A stretch of 17,167 nt of DNA from Baffinella frigidus (lineage: Eukaryota; Cryptophyceae; Cryptomonadales; Baffinellaceae): assembly GCA_026770585.1 (NCBI GenBank), contig MU646482.1, positions 209,147 through 226,313 on the forward strand, given 5' to 3'. Positions 7,838-13,930 of the stretch are shown piece after piece (the first letter of the stretch is position 1; each line of letters begins with the position of its first letter). Made by a program: the position numbers and the translations under genes. The notes beneath the pieces are model-generated. The model was given only the letters and a program-made list of their open reading frames with translations, was not told the origin of the DNA and did no database searches.

Positions 7838-7875
7838 GGATGAGATTATGAGGACCCATGACGCTCATGGGCAGC

Positions 7876-7955
7876 CCCCCAATTGGTGCGCTCAAATAGA
7901 CTGGGACAGAGGTAGGAAGATTTCTAGGTGGCGTTGGGGGTAGAGCCGGCTCAGA
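7876..7955 (+). repeat. Dispersed repeat copy joined to a shard of exon 4
   Basis: CAATTGGTGCGCTCAAATAG, ACTGGGACAGAGGTAGGAAG and ATTTCT are followed by AGGTGGCGTTGGGGGTAGAG, which matches exon 4 (GGGTGGCGTTGGGGGTCGAG at 8300) before diverging into CCGGCTCAGAG. The same junction recurs at 9690-9755, so the repeat and the exon shard were copied together. Confidence 0.7.
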
Positions 7956-8235
7956 GAAGGCTGCCGAAACCCGTATCCCAGAGCCGAACGATGAAACCCG
8001 CATCCCAGAGACTGATTTCGAGATGTGAGAGACACATTTCGAGATTTCGAGACGTGGAAGTGGTTCTACGGGTTGGCCAGAGAAGCGATCACACTCACAC
8101 CATTTGTGCATGCCGACTGTGATGGTATTATTAAAAACAAAGACGTGATTTTCAGGCTTGACTCTCGGCGATTCTCGGCGACAAAGATCCTAATTTCAGC
8201 GATTTTATTTAATATCTCCGGAATCGCGCACGCAG

Positions 8236-8369
8236 GCCACGCCGAAGAAGCCGCCAGCGCCGCCCCTGGAACAGCGTCGGATGGGGACGGAGGCGTTCTG
8301 GGTGGCGTTGGGGGTCGAGCCGCAGGAGCTGCGGATTGACGTCACGCTCGTGTGCGGCCAGTCGTTCCG
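8236..8369 (+). CDS. OGG1: OGG1-like glycosylase, exon 4 (start of the N-terminal domain)
   Basis: The acceptor is GCGCACGCAG ending at 8235 and the donor is GTGCGC at 8370. The exon is 134 nt, entering in phase 0 and leaving in phase 2. It encodes a Pro/Lys-rich linker, then RRMGTEAFWVALGV, then EPQELRIDVTLVCGQSFR. This follows the order of the start of eukaryotic OGG1, including the conserved GQSFRW motif; the W comes from exon 5. In OGG1, this Gly reads the N7-H of 8-oxoguanine and the region forms the antiparallel sheet domain. Four or more degraded copies lie between 7923 and 9849. This copy is chosen because it is the longest and because its phase joins exon 3 and exon 5 exactly. Confidence 0.85.
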
Positions 8370-8394
8370 GTGCGCCTCCTCACGACACACCTCG

Positions 8395-8531
8395 AGTGTG
8401 TTGTACACTCTTGAAGTGCGTTGGGACACGCCTTATAGTGTGTTGCACACATCTTATAGTGTGTTGCACACACCTTATAGTGTGTTGTACACACCTTGTA
8501 GTGTGCTGTACACTCCTGTAGTGTGTGGGAC
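8395..8531. repeat. 21-bp minisatellite, each unit imperfectly palindromic
   Basis: Seven or so units of ACACGCCTTATAGTGTGTTGC type start right after the exon 4 donor. ACAC at the start and GTGT near the end let each unit fold on itself. A second patch of the same units lies at 8849-8921, next to another exon 4 shard. Confidence 0.85.
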
Positions 8532-8614
8532 ACGCGCACAGGGCGCCGAACCAAGACTCCCCTGTTCGACTGTTGGTTAACGTCGGCAGGGTGCAGGGTG
8601 TAGGGCTTAGGGCT

Positions 8615-8688
8615 TCGGGTATGGCGTTGGGGGTGGAGCCGCAGGAGCTGCGGATCGATGCCACGCTCGTGTGCGGCCAGTCGTTCCG
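8615..8688 (+). pseudogene. Exon 4 partial copy 2
   Basis: It encodes MALGVEPQELRIDATLVCGQ and then SFR with the same donor position (TTCCG then GTGGGC). Against exon 4 the upstream third is missing and the V of RIDV is an A. The nearest upstream AG (TTAG ending about 8610) gives a phase that does not join exon 3, so use as an alternative exon would need another acceptor. I treat it as a duplicated fragment. Confidence 0.8.
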
Positions 8689-8704
8689 GTGGGCCCCTAT
8701 CCCA

Positions 8705-8860
8705 GCGCTGTCTCAGTCTTTTTGGGCTCAACAATCTGGTGAGCCCGGGCTCTTTTCCGCGCCAAATTTGACGGATGTGTACCGCGAACCCAGCATGTTA
8801 ACTTGAGAATAGGGTGGCAGTCAACCCCCGAGTGAAGCTGGGCTGGACACACTCGTGAAG
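8705..8860 (-). repeat. Dispersed AGTTGAC repeat, reverse orientation
   Basis: Read on the minus strand, the stretch gives TCCAGCCCAGCTTCACTCGG, TTGACTGCC, TTCTCAAGTTAACATGCTGG, GTTCGCGGTAC and GAGCCCGGGCTCACC. This follows the + strand copies at 9580 and 9860. Opposed copies can fold against each other. Confidence 0.75.
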
Positions 8861-8924
8861 TGTGTTGGGACACGCCTTATAGTGTGTTGCACACATCTTA
8901 CACGCCTTATAGTGTACACAAGCT

Positions 8925-8948
8925 TGTGTGCGGCCAGTCTTTCCGGTC
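8925..8948 (+). pseudogene. Exon 4 3'-end shard
   Basis: TGTGTGCGGCCAGTCTTTCC is followed by GGTCC. The 21-bp minisatellite runs directly into it, so the break point lies inside the exon (VCGQSFR portion only). Splice use is unlikely because the donor GT is followed by CC. Confidence 0.7.
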
Positions 8949-8971
8949 CGCCCCGCCAAGTACCCCGAAAA

Positions 8972-9560
8972 GCTCAGATTAGTCAACAGTCTTTGATCAG
9001 TCAAGGCTAAAGGGCCTATCTAGGACCTGTATCGAGAGTAATAAAGAAGAAGAAGAAGATTAGTCAACACTCGGAGTCACCGCGAAAAAACTTTCATAAC
9101 GGTTGACTGATTAGCGCGTTCCGTGGTACTGATCCTCCCCGGTTTAGATCCGGTTTAGCTTACGTCCTGGTACGTTCCGGTGCGCCGGTAGGAGGTGGAG
9201 TTAGAATCCATCCGGAAAATGCTCGTATGAGCGGCCGACACGGGGTACAGTAAGTGGCACAATGCGTCGAGCATGTGCGGCGCTGACGCTGGTTGTTTGG
9301 CAATAAATTATCAATCTCTCTTCCGGTGCGCCCCACCCAGTACCCCGAAACGCTCTGATTAGTCAACAGTCTCTGATTAGTCAACAGTCTCGGAGTCACC
9401 GCGTACCACGAGGTCCAGCCCAGCTTCACGATCAACTTAGTTAACAGCCTCTGATAAGTCAACAGTCTCTGATTAGTCAACAGTCTTGTGATTAGTCAAC
9501 AGCCGGCGTCGCCGCGAAAGCTCTGATTAGTCAACAGTCTCGGAGTCGCCGCGCACCACG
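8972..9560. repeat. Dispersed CTGATTAGTCAACAGTCT repeats with duplicated exon-boundary sequence
   Basis: The 18-mer CTGATTAGTCAACAGTCT or a close variant occurs about nine times, clustered at 9353-9400, 9450-9500 and 9522-9540. It is often followed by CGGAGTCACCGCG and then CACGAGGTCCAGCCCAGC. Two clusters are preceded by CTTTCCGGTCCGCCCCGCC or CTTCCGGTGCGCCCCACC, which look like the exon 4 donor region. A short AAG run lies at 9045-9058. No gene is seen in 8950-9790. Confidence 0.8.
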
Positions 9561-9579
9561 AGGAGGTCCAGCCCAGCTT

Positions 9580-9760
9580 CACTCGGGGGTTGACTGCCAA
9601 ACTATTCTCAAGTTGACATGCTGGGTTCGCGGTACGAATTCGTCAACTTTGGAGCGGGAAAGCGCCTGGGGGAAGCAAATTGGTGCGCTCAAATAAACTG
9701 GGATAGAGCTAGGAAGATTTCTGGGTGGCGTTAGGGGTAGAGAGCCGGCTCAGAGAAGGC
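9580..9760 (+). repeat. Dispersed AGTTGACATGCTGGGTT repeat, most complete copy
   Basis: It begins CAGCCCAGCTTCACTCGGGG, has CTCAAGTTGACATGCTGGGT, TTCGCGGTACG, CGTCAACTTTGGAGCG and CAAATTGGTGCGCTCAAATA, and ends in the exon 4 shard GGGTGGCGTTAGGGGTAGAG (9719-9748). I use it as the reference for the copies at 6234, 6690, 7876, 8705 and 9860. Confidence 0.75.
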
Positions 9761-9791
9761 TTCAGAAAGTGTGGCAGTTGCGCCTAGCATA

Positions 9792-9849
9792 GGGTCAAGC
9801 CGCGGGAGCTGCGGATCGATGTGACGCTCGTGTGCGGCCAGTCGTTCCG
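9792..9849 (+). pseudogene. Exon 4 partial copy 3
   Basis: It keeps AGCCGCGGGAGCTGCGGATC, GATGTGACGCTCGTGTGC and GGCCAGTCGTTCCG, then GTGTCT as a possible donor. The coding match covers EPRELRIDVTLVCGQSFR in the order of exon 4, but the upstream part is replaced by unrelated sequence. A copy of the dispersed repeat follows at once (9855-9985). Confidence 0.75.
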
Positions 9850-9854
9850 GTGTC

Positions 9855-9985
9855 TGCCCAGCTTCACTACTGTTGTGACTGACAGACTTTTCTCAAGTTG
9901 ACATGCGGGGTTCGCGGTACGGATCCGGCAATTTTGGAGCGAAAACGAGCCCGGGCTCACCGATGTGGTGCGCCCAAATAGATGG
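9855..9985 (+). repeat. Dispersed AGTTGAC repeat, copy after exon 4 copy 3
   Basis: TCTCAAGTTGACATGCGGGG, TTCGCGGTACGGATCCG, TTTTGGAGCGAAAACG, AGCCCGGGCTCACC and GGTGCGCCCAAATAG follow the order of the 9580 copy, with small differences. Confidence 0.7.
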
Positions 9986-10044
9986 TGTGTGCAGGAGGTT
10001 GATAAAACATAAACCCTGAACCCGAAACCCTGAACCCTAAACAG

Positions 10045-10098
10045 TTGGCGCGCGACGGGGATCGACGAGTGGTCGAGCTTTCTGGTGGGGCAGATCTG
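10045..10098 (+). pseudogene. Exon 5 partial copy (upstream)
   Basis: A telomere-like tract ends in CCCTAAACAG at 10044. The copy then encodes WRATGIDEWSSFLVGQI, matching exon 5 closely, before a frame-ending TGT TGA. The acceptor keeps the phase needed to complete the R of QSFR and supply the W. The 3' half of exon 5 is missing. If spliced in, it would truncate the protein. Confidence 0.8.
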
Positions 10099-10156
10099 TT
10101 GACTAACGTCAGGCTTCTGACTGAATCCTGAACCCTGAACCCTGAATGCTAATCAG

Positions 10157-10260
10157 GTGGCGCGCGACGGGGATCAACGAGTGGTCGAGCGTGCTGGGCG
10201 GGCAGATCGTGTCGCTGATGCAAACACCAGATAACGTCCTCGCTACCGCCTGGGTTGACG
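10157..10260 (+). CDS. OGG1: OGG1-like glycosylase, exon 5
   Basis: The acceptor CTAATCAG ends at 10156 and the donor is GTTTCT at 10261. The exon is 104 nt, entering in phase 2 and leaving in phase 1. With exon 4 it gives GQSFRW, then RATGINEWSSVLGGQIVSL and MQTPDNVLATAWVDG. The pattern W, then WS-VL-Q-V/I, then L-QT matches the strand region after GQSFRW in eukaryotic OGG1. The exon is bracketed by telomere-like sequence, with CCCTGAACCCTGAA immediately before the acceptor and degenerate CCCGAAACC units after the donor. Its weak donor is a mild concern. A truncated upstream copy (10045) shares the same acceptor phase. Confidence 0.85.
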
Positions 10261-10265
10261 GTTTC

Positions 10266-10458
10266 TCCCTCAACCCTCAACCCGGAACCCGAAACTTTGA
10301 ACTCGACACCCGGCACCCGGAACCCGGAACACGAAACACGAACCAAGACACACGAAACCTGACACCTGAAACCCGAAAACCGAAACATGGAACCCGAATC
10401 CCGAAACCCCAAACCCCGCACCTCACACCCCAAACCCCAAACCCCAAACCCCGACCTG
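10266..10458. repeat. Diverged telomere-like repeats in intron 5
   Basis: Units such as CCCGAAA, CCCGGAA, CACGAAA and CCCCAAA, about 25 in all, run from the exon 5 donor to the next exon-like copy. The dominant variant again changes along the tract. Confidence 0.85.
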
Positions 10459-10463
10459 TACAG

Positions 10464-10511
10464 GAGAGGAGGTCCCACCCTCGGAATCGCTACTAGTGAA
10501 GATCCGGGACT
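10464..10511 (+). pseudogene. Exon 6 copy A
   Basis: After acceptor GTACAG it encodes (G)EEVPPSESLLVKIRD in the phase that follows exon 5. It then enters CCCTAAA repeats with no donor in the expected place. It matches the first third of exon 6. Confidence 0.8.
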
Positions 10512-10557
10512 CAAACCCTAAACCCTAAACCCTAAACCTAACTCCCCACCCCCACAG

Positions 10558-10611
10558 GAGAAGAAGTGCGCCCTTCGGATGAGCTGATGGTGACCATAAA
10601 GATTTTTCACC
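10558..10611 (+). pseudogene. Exon 6 copy B
   Basis: After acceptor CCCCACAG it encodes (G)EEVRPSDELMVTIKIFH and then a stop within CCCCTAAACCC. It has the same phase as the other copies. The upstream tract holds CCCTAAACCTAAC, a plausible branch site. Confidence 0.8.
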
Positions 10612-10639
10612 CCTAAACCCCAGAATCTGAACCCTACAG

Positions 10640-10685
10640 AAGAGGAAGCCCAACCATCGGAAGCGCTGCTAGCTACGATCGGCCA
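10640..10685 (+). pseudogene. Exon 6 copy C
   Basis: After acceptor CCCTACAG it encodes (E)EEAQPSEALLATIGHD, then diverges to a stop at 10709. It has the same phase as the other copies and lacks the 3' half of exon 6. Confidence 0.75.
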
Positions 10686-10785
10686 CGATGGCACTTCAAT
10701 GGCAAGGGAGTGACACTTCACTTCCAAAATCAGAACCCTGAACTCTCATCACCGAAGCTTTCTCTCTCAAACCCCACCTGTGCTG

Positions 10786-10930
10786 GAGAAGAAGTGCGCC
10801 CATCCGAAGAGCTACTAGCGACGATCAGGGATTACTTCGCGTTGGAGACCTCCCTTTTTCGTTTGAGAACAAGTACCTCGATTACTTCGCGTTGGAGACC
10901 TCCGACGATCAGGGATTACTTCGCGTTGGC
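10786..10930 (+). pseudogene. Exon 6 copy D with internal triplication
   Basis: It encodes EEVRPSEELLATIRDYFALE and then TS, so it is longer than A-C. The acceptor dinucleotide is changed (CTG before GAGAAG instead of CAG). GATTACTTCGCGTTGGAGAC occurs at 10830 and 10880, and a third part-copy with ACGATCAGG in front lies at 10905-10929. These small tandem duplications show the sequence is still being copied locally. Confidence 0.75.
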
Positions 10931-11090
10931 GCTCCGCCCCGGGGATCGCACTGCTGGCAAACGATCCAAGACCTGACACCCCAACCCCTAAACCCCTCTG
11001 CAGGGGGTTAAGACTCCTGTAAGACTCCCTCGCGCCGCTTCCCTCGCGCCTCAAACCCGCACATCTTAACCCTCTCCTCCTGTCTTACAG

Positions 11091-11304
11091 GAGAGGAAGT
11101 GCGCCCATCCGAAGAGCTACTAGCGACGATCAGGGATTACTCGATAAGACATGTTAGGCGTCCAATCGAGTTGATATACATCCCACATCTCACATCAGGA
11201 TGTATATCAACTCGATTGGACGCCTAACATGTCTTATCGCGCTGGAGACGTCCCTGGCGCCGCTCTACGAACAGTGGGCTGCGGCAGACGAAGAATTCCA
11301 AACT
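11091..11304 (+). pseudogene. Exon 6 copy E, interrupted by a perfect hairpin
   Basis: The copy starts after a strong acceptor (CTCCTCCTGTCTTACAG) and encodes (G)EEVRPSEELLATIRDY. It is then broken by the 98-bp hairpin at 11142-11239 and resumes with IALETSLAPLYEQWAAADEE and FQT. A phase-0 donor (GTTAAA at 11305) fits exon 7. Only this copy keeps the DEEFQT end expected from the OGG1 family. The hairpin shifts the frame and brings in a stop, so the copy cannot code unless that segment is removed from the transcript. Confidence 0.8.
11142..11239. mobile_element. 98-bp element with perfect 42-bp inverted arms
   Basis: The left arm 11142-11183 begins CGATAAGACATGTTAGGCGT; the right arm 11198-11239 is its exact reverse complement, and the loop is 14 bases. 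It splits exon 6 copy E between GATTACT and CGCTGG; the uninterrupted copy G reads GATTACTTCGCGCTGG. The CG flanking each end may be a target duplication, with one T lost. The perfect arms argue for a recent insertion. Confidence 0.9.
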
Positions 11305-11333
11305 GTTAAACCCCAAACCCCAGACCTTCACAG

Positions 11334-11386
11334 GAGAAGACGTTATCCCCTCGAAAGCGCTGCTGGCGACGATGAAGAATTTTAAG
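11334..11386 (+). pseudogene. Exon 6 copy F
   Basis: After acceptor CTTCACAG it encodes (G)EDVIPSKALLATMKNF and then enters CCTAAACCCC sequence. Same acceptor phase as the others, with several substitutions. Confidence 0.75.
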
Positions 11387-11416
11387 ATCCTAAACCCCAA
11401 ACTCTGAACCCTACAG

Positions 11417-11541
11417 GAGTGGAAGTGCGCCCATCTGAAGAGCTACTAGCGACAATCAGGGATTACTTCGCGCTGGAGACCTCTCTCGCGCCGCTGTACG
11501 AACAGTGGGCCGCAGCCGACGCTACCTGCTGCCTTCTCGCG
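11417..11541 (+). CDS. OGG1: OGG1-like glycosylase, exon 6 (copy G, best candidate)
   Basis: Acceptor CCCTACAG ends at 11416. The exon encodes (G)VEVRPSEELLATIRDYF, then ALETSLAPLYEQWAAAD. This corresponds to the OGG1 segment with L...YF.L...L..LY..W that ends the N-terminal domain and starts the first core helices. After 11520 the sequence is not exon 6 but a repeat also present at 12093 (GCTACCTGCTGCC). It reads ATCCLLA up to a GTAGAA donor at 11542. The exon is then 125 nt, entering in phase 1 and leaving in phase 0, which joins exon 7 in frame. I infer that a repeat has supplied a new exon end here. Copy E keeps the likely ancestral end but is broken by a hairpin. Confidence 0.6.
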
Positions 11542-11855
11542 GTAGAAACCCTCAACCCCTACGGTAGAAATGCGAGAGCGCTGTACTAAGACCGACTGCG
11601 TTTTAACGTTTTGCAATGTCCTGCAACATTCTGCAACGTCCCCTGAACCCTCAACCGGCTGCTGTTGATCAATGCGCATTTCCACTGACATGCCTTTGCA
11701 CCGACTCACAGTGAAGGGTGGGTACCACACAGATTTCGCGCAACCCCTTCCTCAAGAAGCTGCGAGATAAAAGGGGTTCATCACGGATGTCATCACCCTG
11801 TGAGATTCGATTTGGAAACGGACGTGTTATCAATTTGACCTACTTCCCGCGTCGA

Positions 11856-11944
11856 CGTAATTACGGCGTTCCGTTGGGTGCTGCGGTATGCACTACGGTT
11901 CCGCATCACCCTACCGTAGTGCATACCGGAACGCCGTAATTACG
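11856..11944. repeat. Inverted repeat with an interrupted left arm
   Basis: CGTAATTACGGCGTTCCG (11856-11873) pairs with 11927-11944. GGTATGCACTACGGT (11885-11899) pairs with 11913-11927. The left arm carries an extra 11 bases between the two blocks. Related GCACTACGGTAGGGTGAT and CACCCTACCGT pieces recur at 12062-12085 and 12318-12332. Confidence 0.8.
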
Positions 11945-11948
11945 ACGT

Positions 11949-12037
11949 GGAACAGCCCCGCCGGCAGGCTCGTGAACGCCCGCGTGACCGGTCACGCGGA
12001 CGCCGAAGCCAACTGTCCGAGGTGACTGCCTTGCGTT
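11949..12037 (+). repeat. GCTCGTGAACGCC repeat with an 18-bp palindrome, copy 1
   Basis: GGAACAGCCCCGCCGGCAGG opens the unit, followed by CTCGTGAACGCC, the perfect palindrome CGCGTGACCGGTCACGCG (11981-11998) and GGACGCCGAAGCC. Further copies lie at 13536-13609, 14741-14803 and, inverted, 14983-15045. Confidence 0.8.
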
Positions 12038-12120
12038 GGTCGCCCACCGTAGTGCTGCGGCATGCACTACGGTAGGGTGATACGGAATGCCGCTACCTGC
12101 TGCCGTCTTGCGGTACAAAA

Positions 12121-12220
12121 ACGAGATAAAGCTTTACTAACACCAACTCAGGAAATGAGAGGGAGCTGTACTAACACCAACTCTGGAAACGAGATAGAGC
12201 TGTACTCTCACCAACTCGGC
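12121..12220. repeat. Three-unit ~40-bp tandem repeat
   Basis: ACGAGATAAAGCTTTACTAA plus CACCAACTC recurs as GAGAGGGAGCTGTACTAA plus CACCAACTC, and as ACGAGATAGAGCTGTACTCT plus CACCAACTC. It is intronic, with no coding evidence. Confidence 0.75.
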
Positions 12221-12444
12221 CGTCCTCCAACGAGATTCTTATGCCCTGCAACGTCTTTCAACGTCCCATAACGGTGGACGCCCTAATTCCGGCAACAACC
12301 TAATTCCGAATTTCCTTTCACCCTACCGTGTTGCATGCGATGGCACCCTACGGAATGCCGGCCTTAGGTTGATACCGGAAATTGGTCGTCCATCCTGAAC
12401 ACGACGCCCTCTCGTGCGCACTTCTGCAGGGAGGGTGGGATCAG

Positions 12445-12508
12445 CTGAGAGAGAGCGAGAGAGAGAGGGAGAGGGGGAGAGAGCGGGAGAGAGAGAGCGA
12501 GCGAGAGG
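12445..12508. repeat. GA-rich microsatellite
   Basis: GAGA repeats with GCGA and GGGA breaks lie in intron 6. This is the opposite strand sense to the CT tracts at 1330 and 17085. Confidence 0.85.
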
Positions 12509-12565
12509 GCTGGATTTCCGCGGGGTCCGTAACCTGATTTTGTGTGGTGGTTCTTTTGGGCGCAG

Positions 12566-12699
12566 ACCGGATTCCCGGGACTTCGAGTGCTGCGGCAGGA
12601 CCCGCTCGAATGCCTGTTCTCGTTCATCTGCTCCTCGAACAACAACATCGCGCGCATCGCGCAGATGATCGAAGCCCTCTGCGTCACCTACGGCATCAG
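12566..12699 (+). CDS. OGG1: OGG1-like glycosylase, exon 7 (SSNNNIAR core)
   Basis: The acceptor TTTGGGCGCAG ends at 12565 and the donor is GTCCAT at 12700. The exon is 134 nt, phase 0 in and phase 2 out. It encodes [20 protein letters not shown], then [19 protein letters not shown], then VTYGI and part of R. It is the most diagnostic exon of the window. [22 protein letters not shown] is a hallmark of eukaryotic OGG1, and the Asn and Arg of NNNIAR contact the orphaned cytosine opposite the lesion. Unlike exons 4, 5, 6 and 8 it has no other full or long copy here. Only its last 16 bases recur, at 14084-14099. This fits strong constraint on a working gene. Confidence 0.95.
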
Positions 12700-12707
12700 G
12701 TCCATAG

Positions 12708-12776
12708 TTCATACGTTTTTAGACCCCGTTTGATAGTCCCGTTTGATTCATACGTTTTTAGACCCCGTTTGATAGT
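12708..12776. repeat. Perfect 30-bp direct repeat after exon 7
   Basis: A 30-base unit beginning TTCATACGTTTTTAGACCCC (12708-12737) recurs without change at 12747-12776, with nine bases between. Confidence 0.95.
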
Positions 12777-12987
12777 GAGTATGAAACCCCATTCGGTAGT
12801 TTGGTATCAACCGGGTCGAAATTTGTGTGTTTGTTGTAAGAAAATCTAACAAACATATGAGAAGTCCGAGTTCATGTGGAAGTCCACGTGGTATCATGGG
12901 AATAGTATCGTGAAAATGGGGTTATGGGGTTGGCCTCGTCGACTTTTGTCTAGGCGACTGTACTCTCAACGAACACACACCGTGTGG

Positions 12988-13076
12988 GATCAGGGTGGGT
13001 CGGGCGGGGTTGTATGCCTCCCACTCCTTCCCGACGCTTGAGTCAAGCGGGATATCCCTAGCGCAGCACACGGTAA
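12988..13076 (+). pseudogene. Exon 8 fragment a, with an inverted partner at 13983-14047
   Basis: GGATCAGGGTGGGTCGGGCG, then TGCCTCCCACTCCTTCCCGA and CGCTTGAG match the start and middle of exon 8 (FPTLE region) with small deletions. The following part, TATCCCTAGCGCAGCACACG, is repeated as the reverse complement at 13983-14047. Confidence 0.7.
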
Positions 13077-13140
13077 AGTTTCGAGACTTTCGAAGGAGAG
13101 ACTGAAAGCACCAACATAAGGAGAGACCTTTGAAAAAGTA

Positions 13141-13365
13141 CCAACACGTCAGTCTCCCTAGCGTTTCAAATCGAACTTTATGAGCAAATCGTGTAGTAAT
13201 TTTCGTTGCCAAAAGCAATTAAGTAATACTTGTATGGAGATTAATATGCAACAAGTGTTTGTGACTGCGAACAGCCAACTTTCTCTCGAGGGGTCAAAAC
13301 GTACCGAAGAAATCACCAACACGGCTTTCTCCCTAGCGTTTCAAATCGAACGGGGGTTCATATAC
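13141..13365. repeat. Duplicated CCCTAGCGTTTCAAATCGAA segment
   Basis: ACCAACACG plus TCTCCCTAGCGTTTCAAATC occurs at about 13140-13170 and about 13314-13350. A different stretch between them, about 13195-13250 (GTAGTAATTTTCGTTGCC, AAAAGCAATTAAGTAATACT), recurs at 15567-15625. Confidence 0.7.
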
Positions 13366-13412
13366 ACATTTGCACCATGTTCACATCAACGCCCTTCTAC
13401 CCCCCCCCCCCC

Positions 13413-13440
13413 GGAGCAGGCTGGGTCGGGTGGGGATTAA
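13413..13440 (+). pseudogene. Exon 8 fragment b
   Basis: A C-rich run of 14 bases precedes GGAGCAGGCTGGGTCGGGTG and GGGATTAA, which match the exon 8 acceptor and first codons. The match ends there. Confidence 0.7.
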
Positions 13441-13520
13441 TTTCCTGCTCCATATATATGTTTTATGGCAAGACCAGTTTTACTCGGGCATAGCTAGACC
13501 CTTAACGAAAACACACCGTG

Positions 13521-13710
13521 CGGGAGCAGGCTGGGGGCTCGTGAACGCCCGCGTGACCGGTCACGCGGACGCCGAAGCCAGACGGTCGGTCGTGACTGCC
13601 TTGCGTGTTCCCGTTTCCCCCAACGGTGCACCAGCGGCTCCGAAGGCTGCGAGACCGAGACCTGGGGGGGGTTATGAGTTCCACGCATTCCCGACTCTGG
13701 AAGCCCTCCC
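13521..13710 (+). pseudogene. Exon 8 fragment c, interrupted by a GCTCGTGAACGCC repeat
   Basis: GGAGCAGGCTGGG (acceptor and first codons) is followed by foreign sequence of about 120 bases at 13536-13660, including the palindrome-bearing repeat. Exon homology then resumes as GGTTATGAGTTCCACGCATT and CCCGACTCTGGAAGCCCTCC. CTGGG flanks both sides of the insertion and may be a target duplication. The end of exon 8 is missing. Confidence 0.7.
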
Positions 13711-13783
13711 CTTATCTGTTTCAGGCGTATAAATCTTCAACTTATACATCTTCGAACCTTGAACCCTATTCCCTATTGAGCAG

Positions 13784-13885
13784 GCTGGGCAAGGTGGGGA
13801 TTTATGACTTCCACTCATTCCCGACGCTCGAGGCTCTCCTGGGGGCGTCCGAGGAGGAATTGCGCGGGCTCGGGATGGGCTACAG
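13784..13885 (+). CDS. OGG1: OGG1-like glycosylase, exon 8 (GMGYR motif)
   Basis: The acceptor ATTGAGCAG ends at 13783 and the donor is GTGCGG at 13886. The exon is 102 nt, phase 2 on both sides, so skipping it would keep the frame. It encodes (R)LGKVGIYDFHSFPTLEAL, then LGASEEELRGLGMGYR. It follows the OGG1 pattern FPxLxAL, then LRxLGxGYR. The Tyr-Arg of GYR pair with the cytosine-reading pocket in OGG1. It is the only exon 8 copy in the window with a full-length uninterrupted frame plus acceptor and donor. More than ten fragments of the same exon lie from 12988 to 16112. Confidence 0.9.
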
Positions 13886-13930
13886 GTGCGGTTGCGTACG
13901 GGGTCGATCCTCGGTTGTATACAAGGCCGA

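Noticed and set aside
8395-8531. CRISPR-like array (short repeat, regular spacing)
   Set aside because: The units are contiguous 21-bp repeats without unique spacers, in a eukaryotic intron; it is a minisatellite.
10146-10514. Frames continuing past exon 5 on both strands (116 and 121 codons)
   Set aside because: Beyond 10260 they translate telomere-like repeats into Pro-Arg-Asn or Gly-Phe-Arg runs. The OGG1 match stops at the donor.
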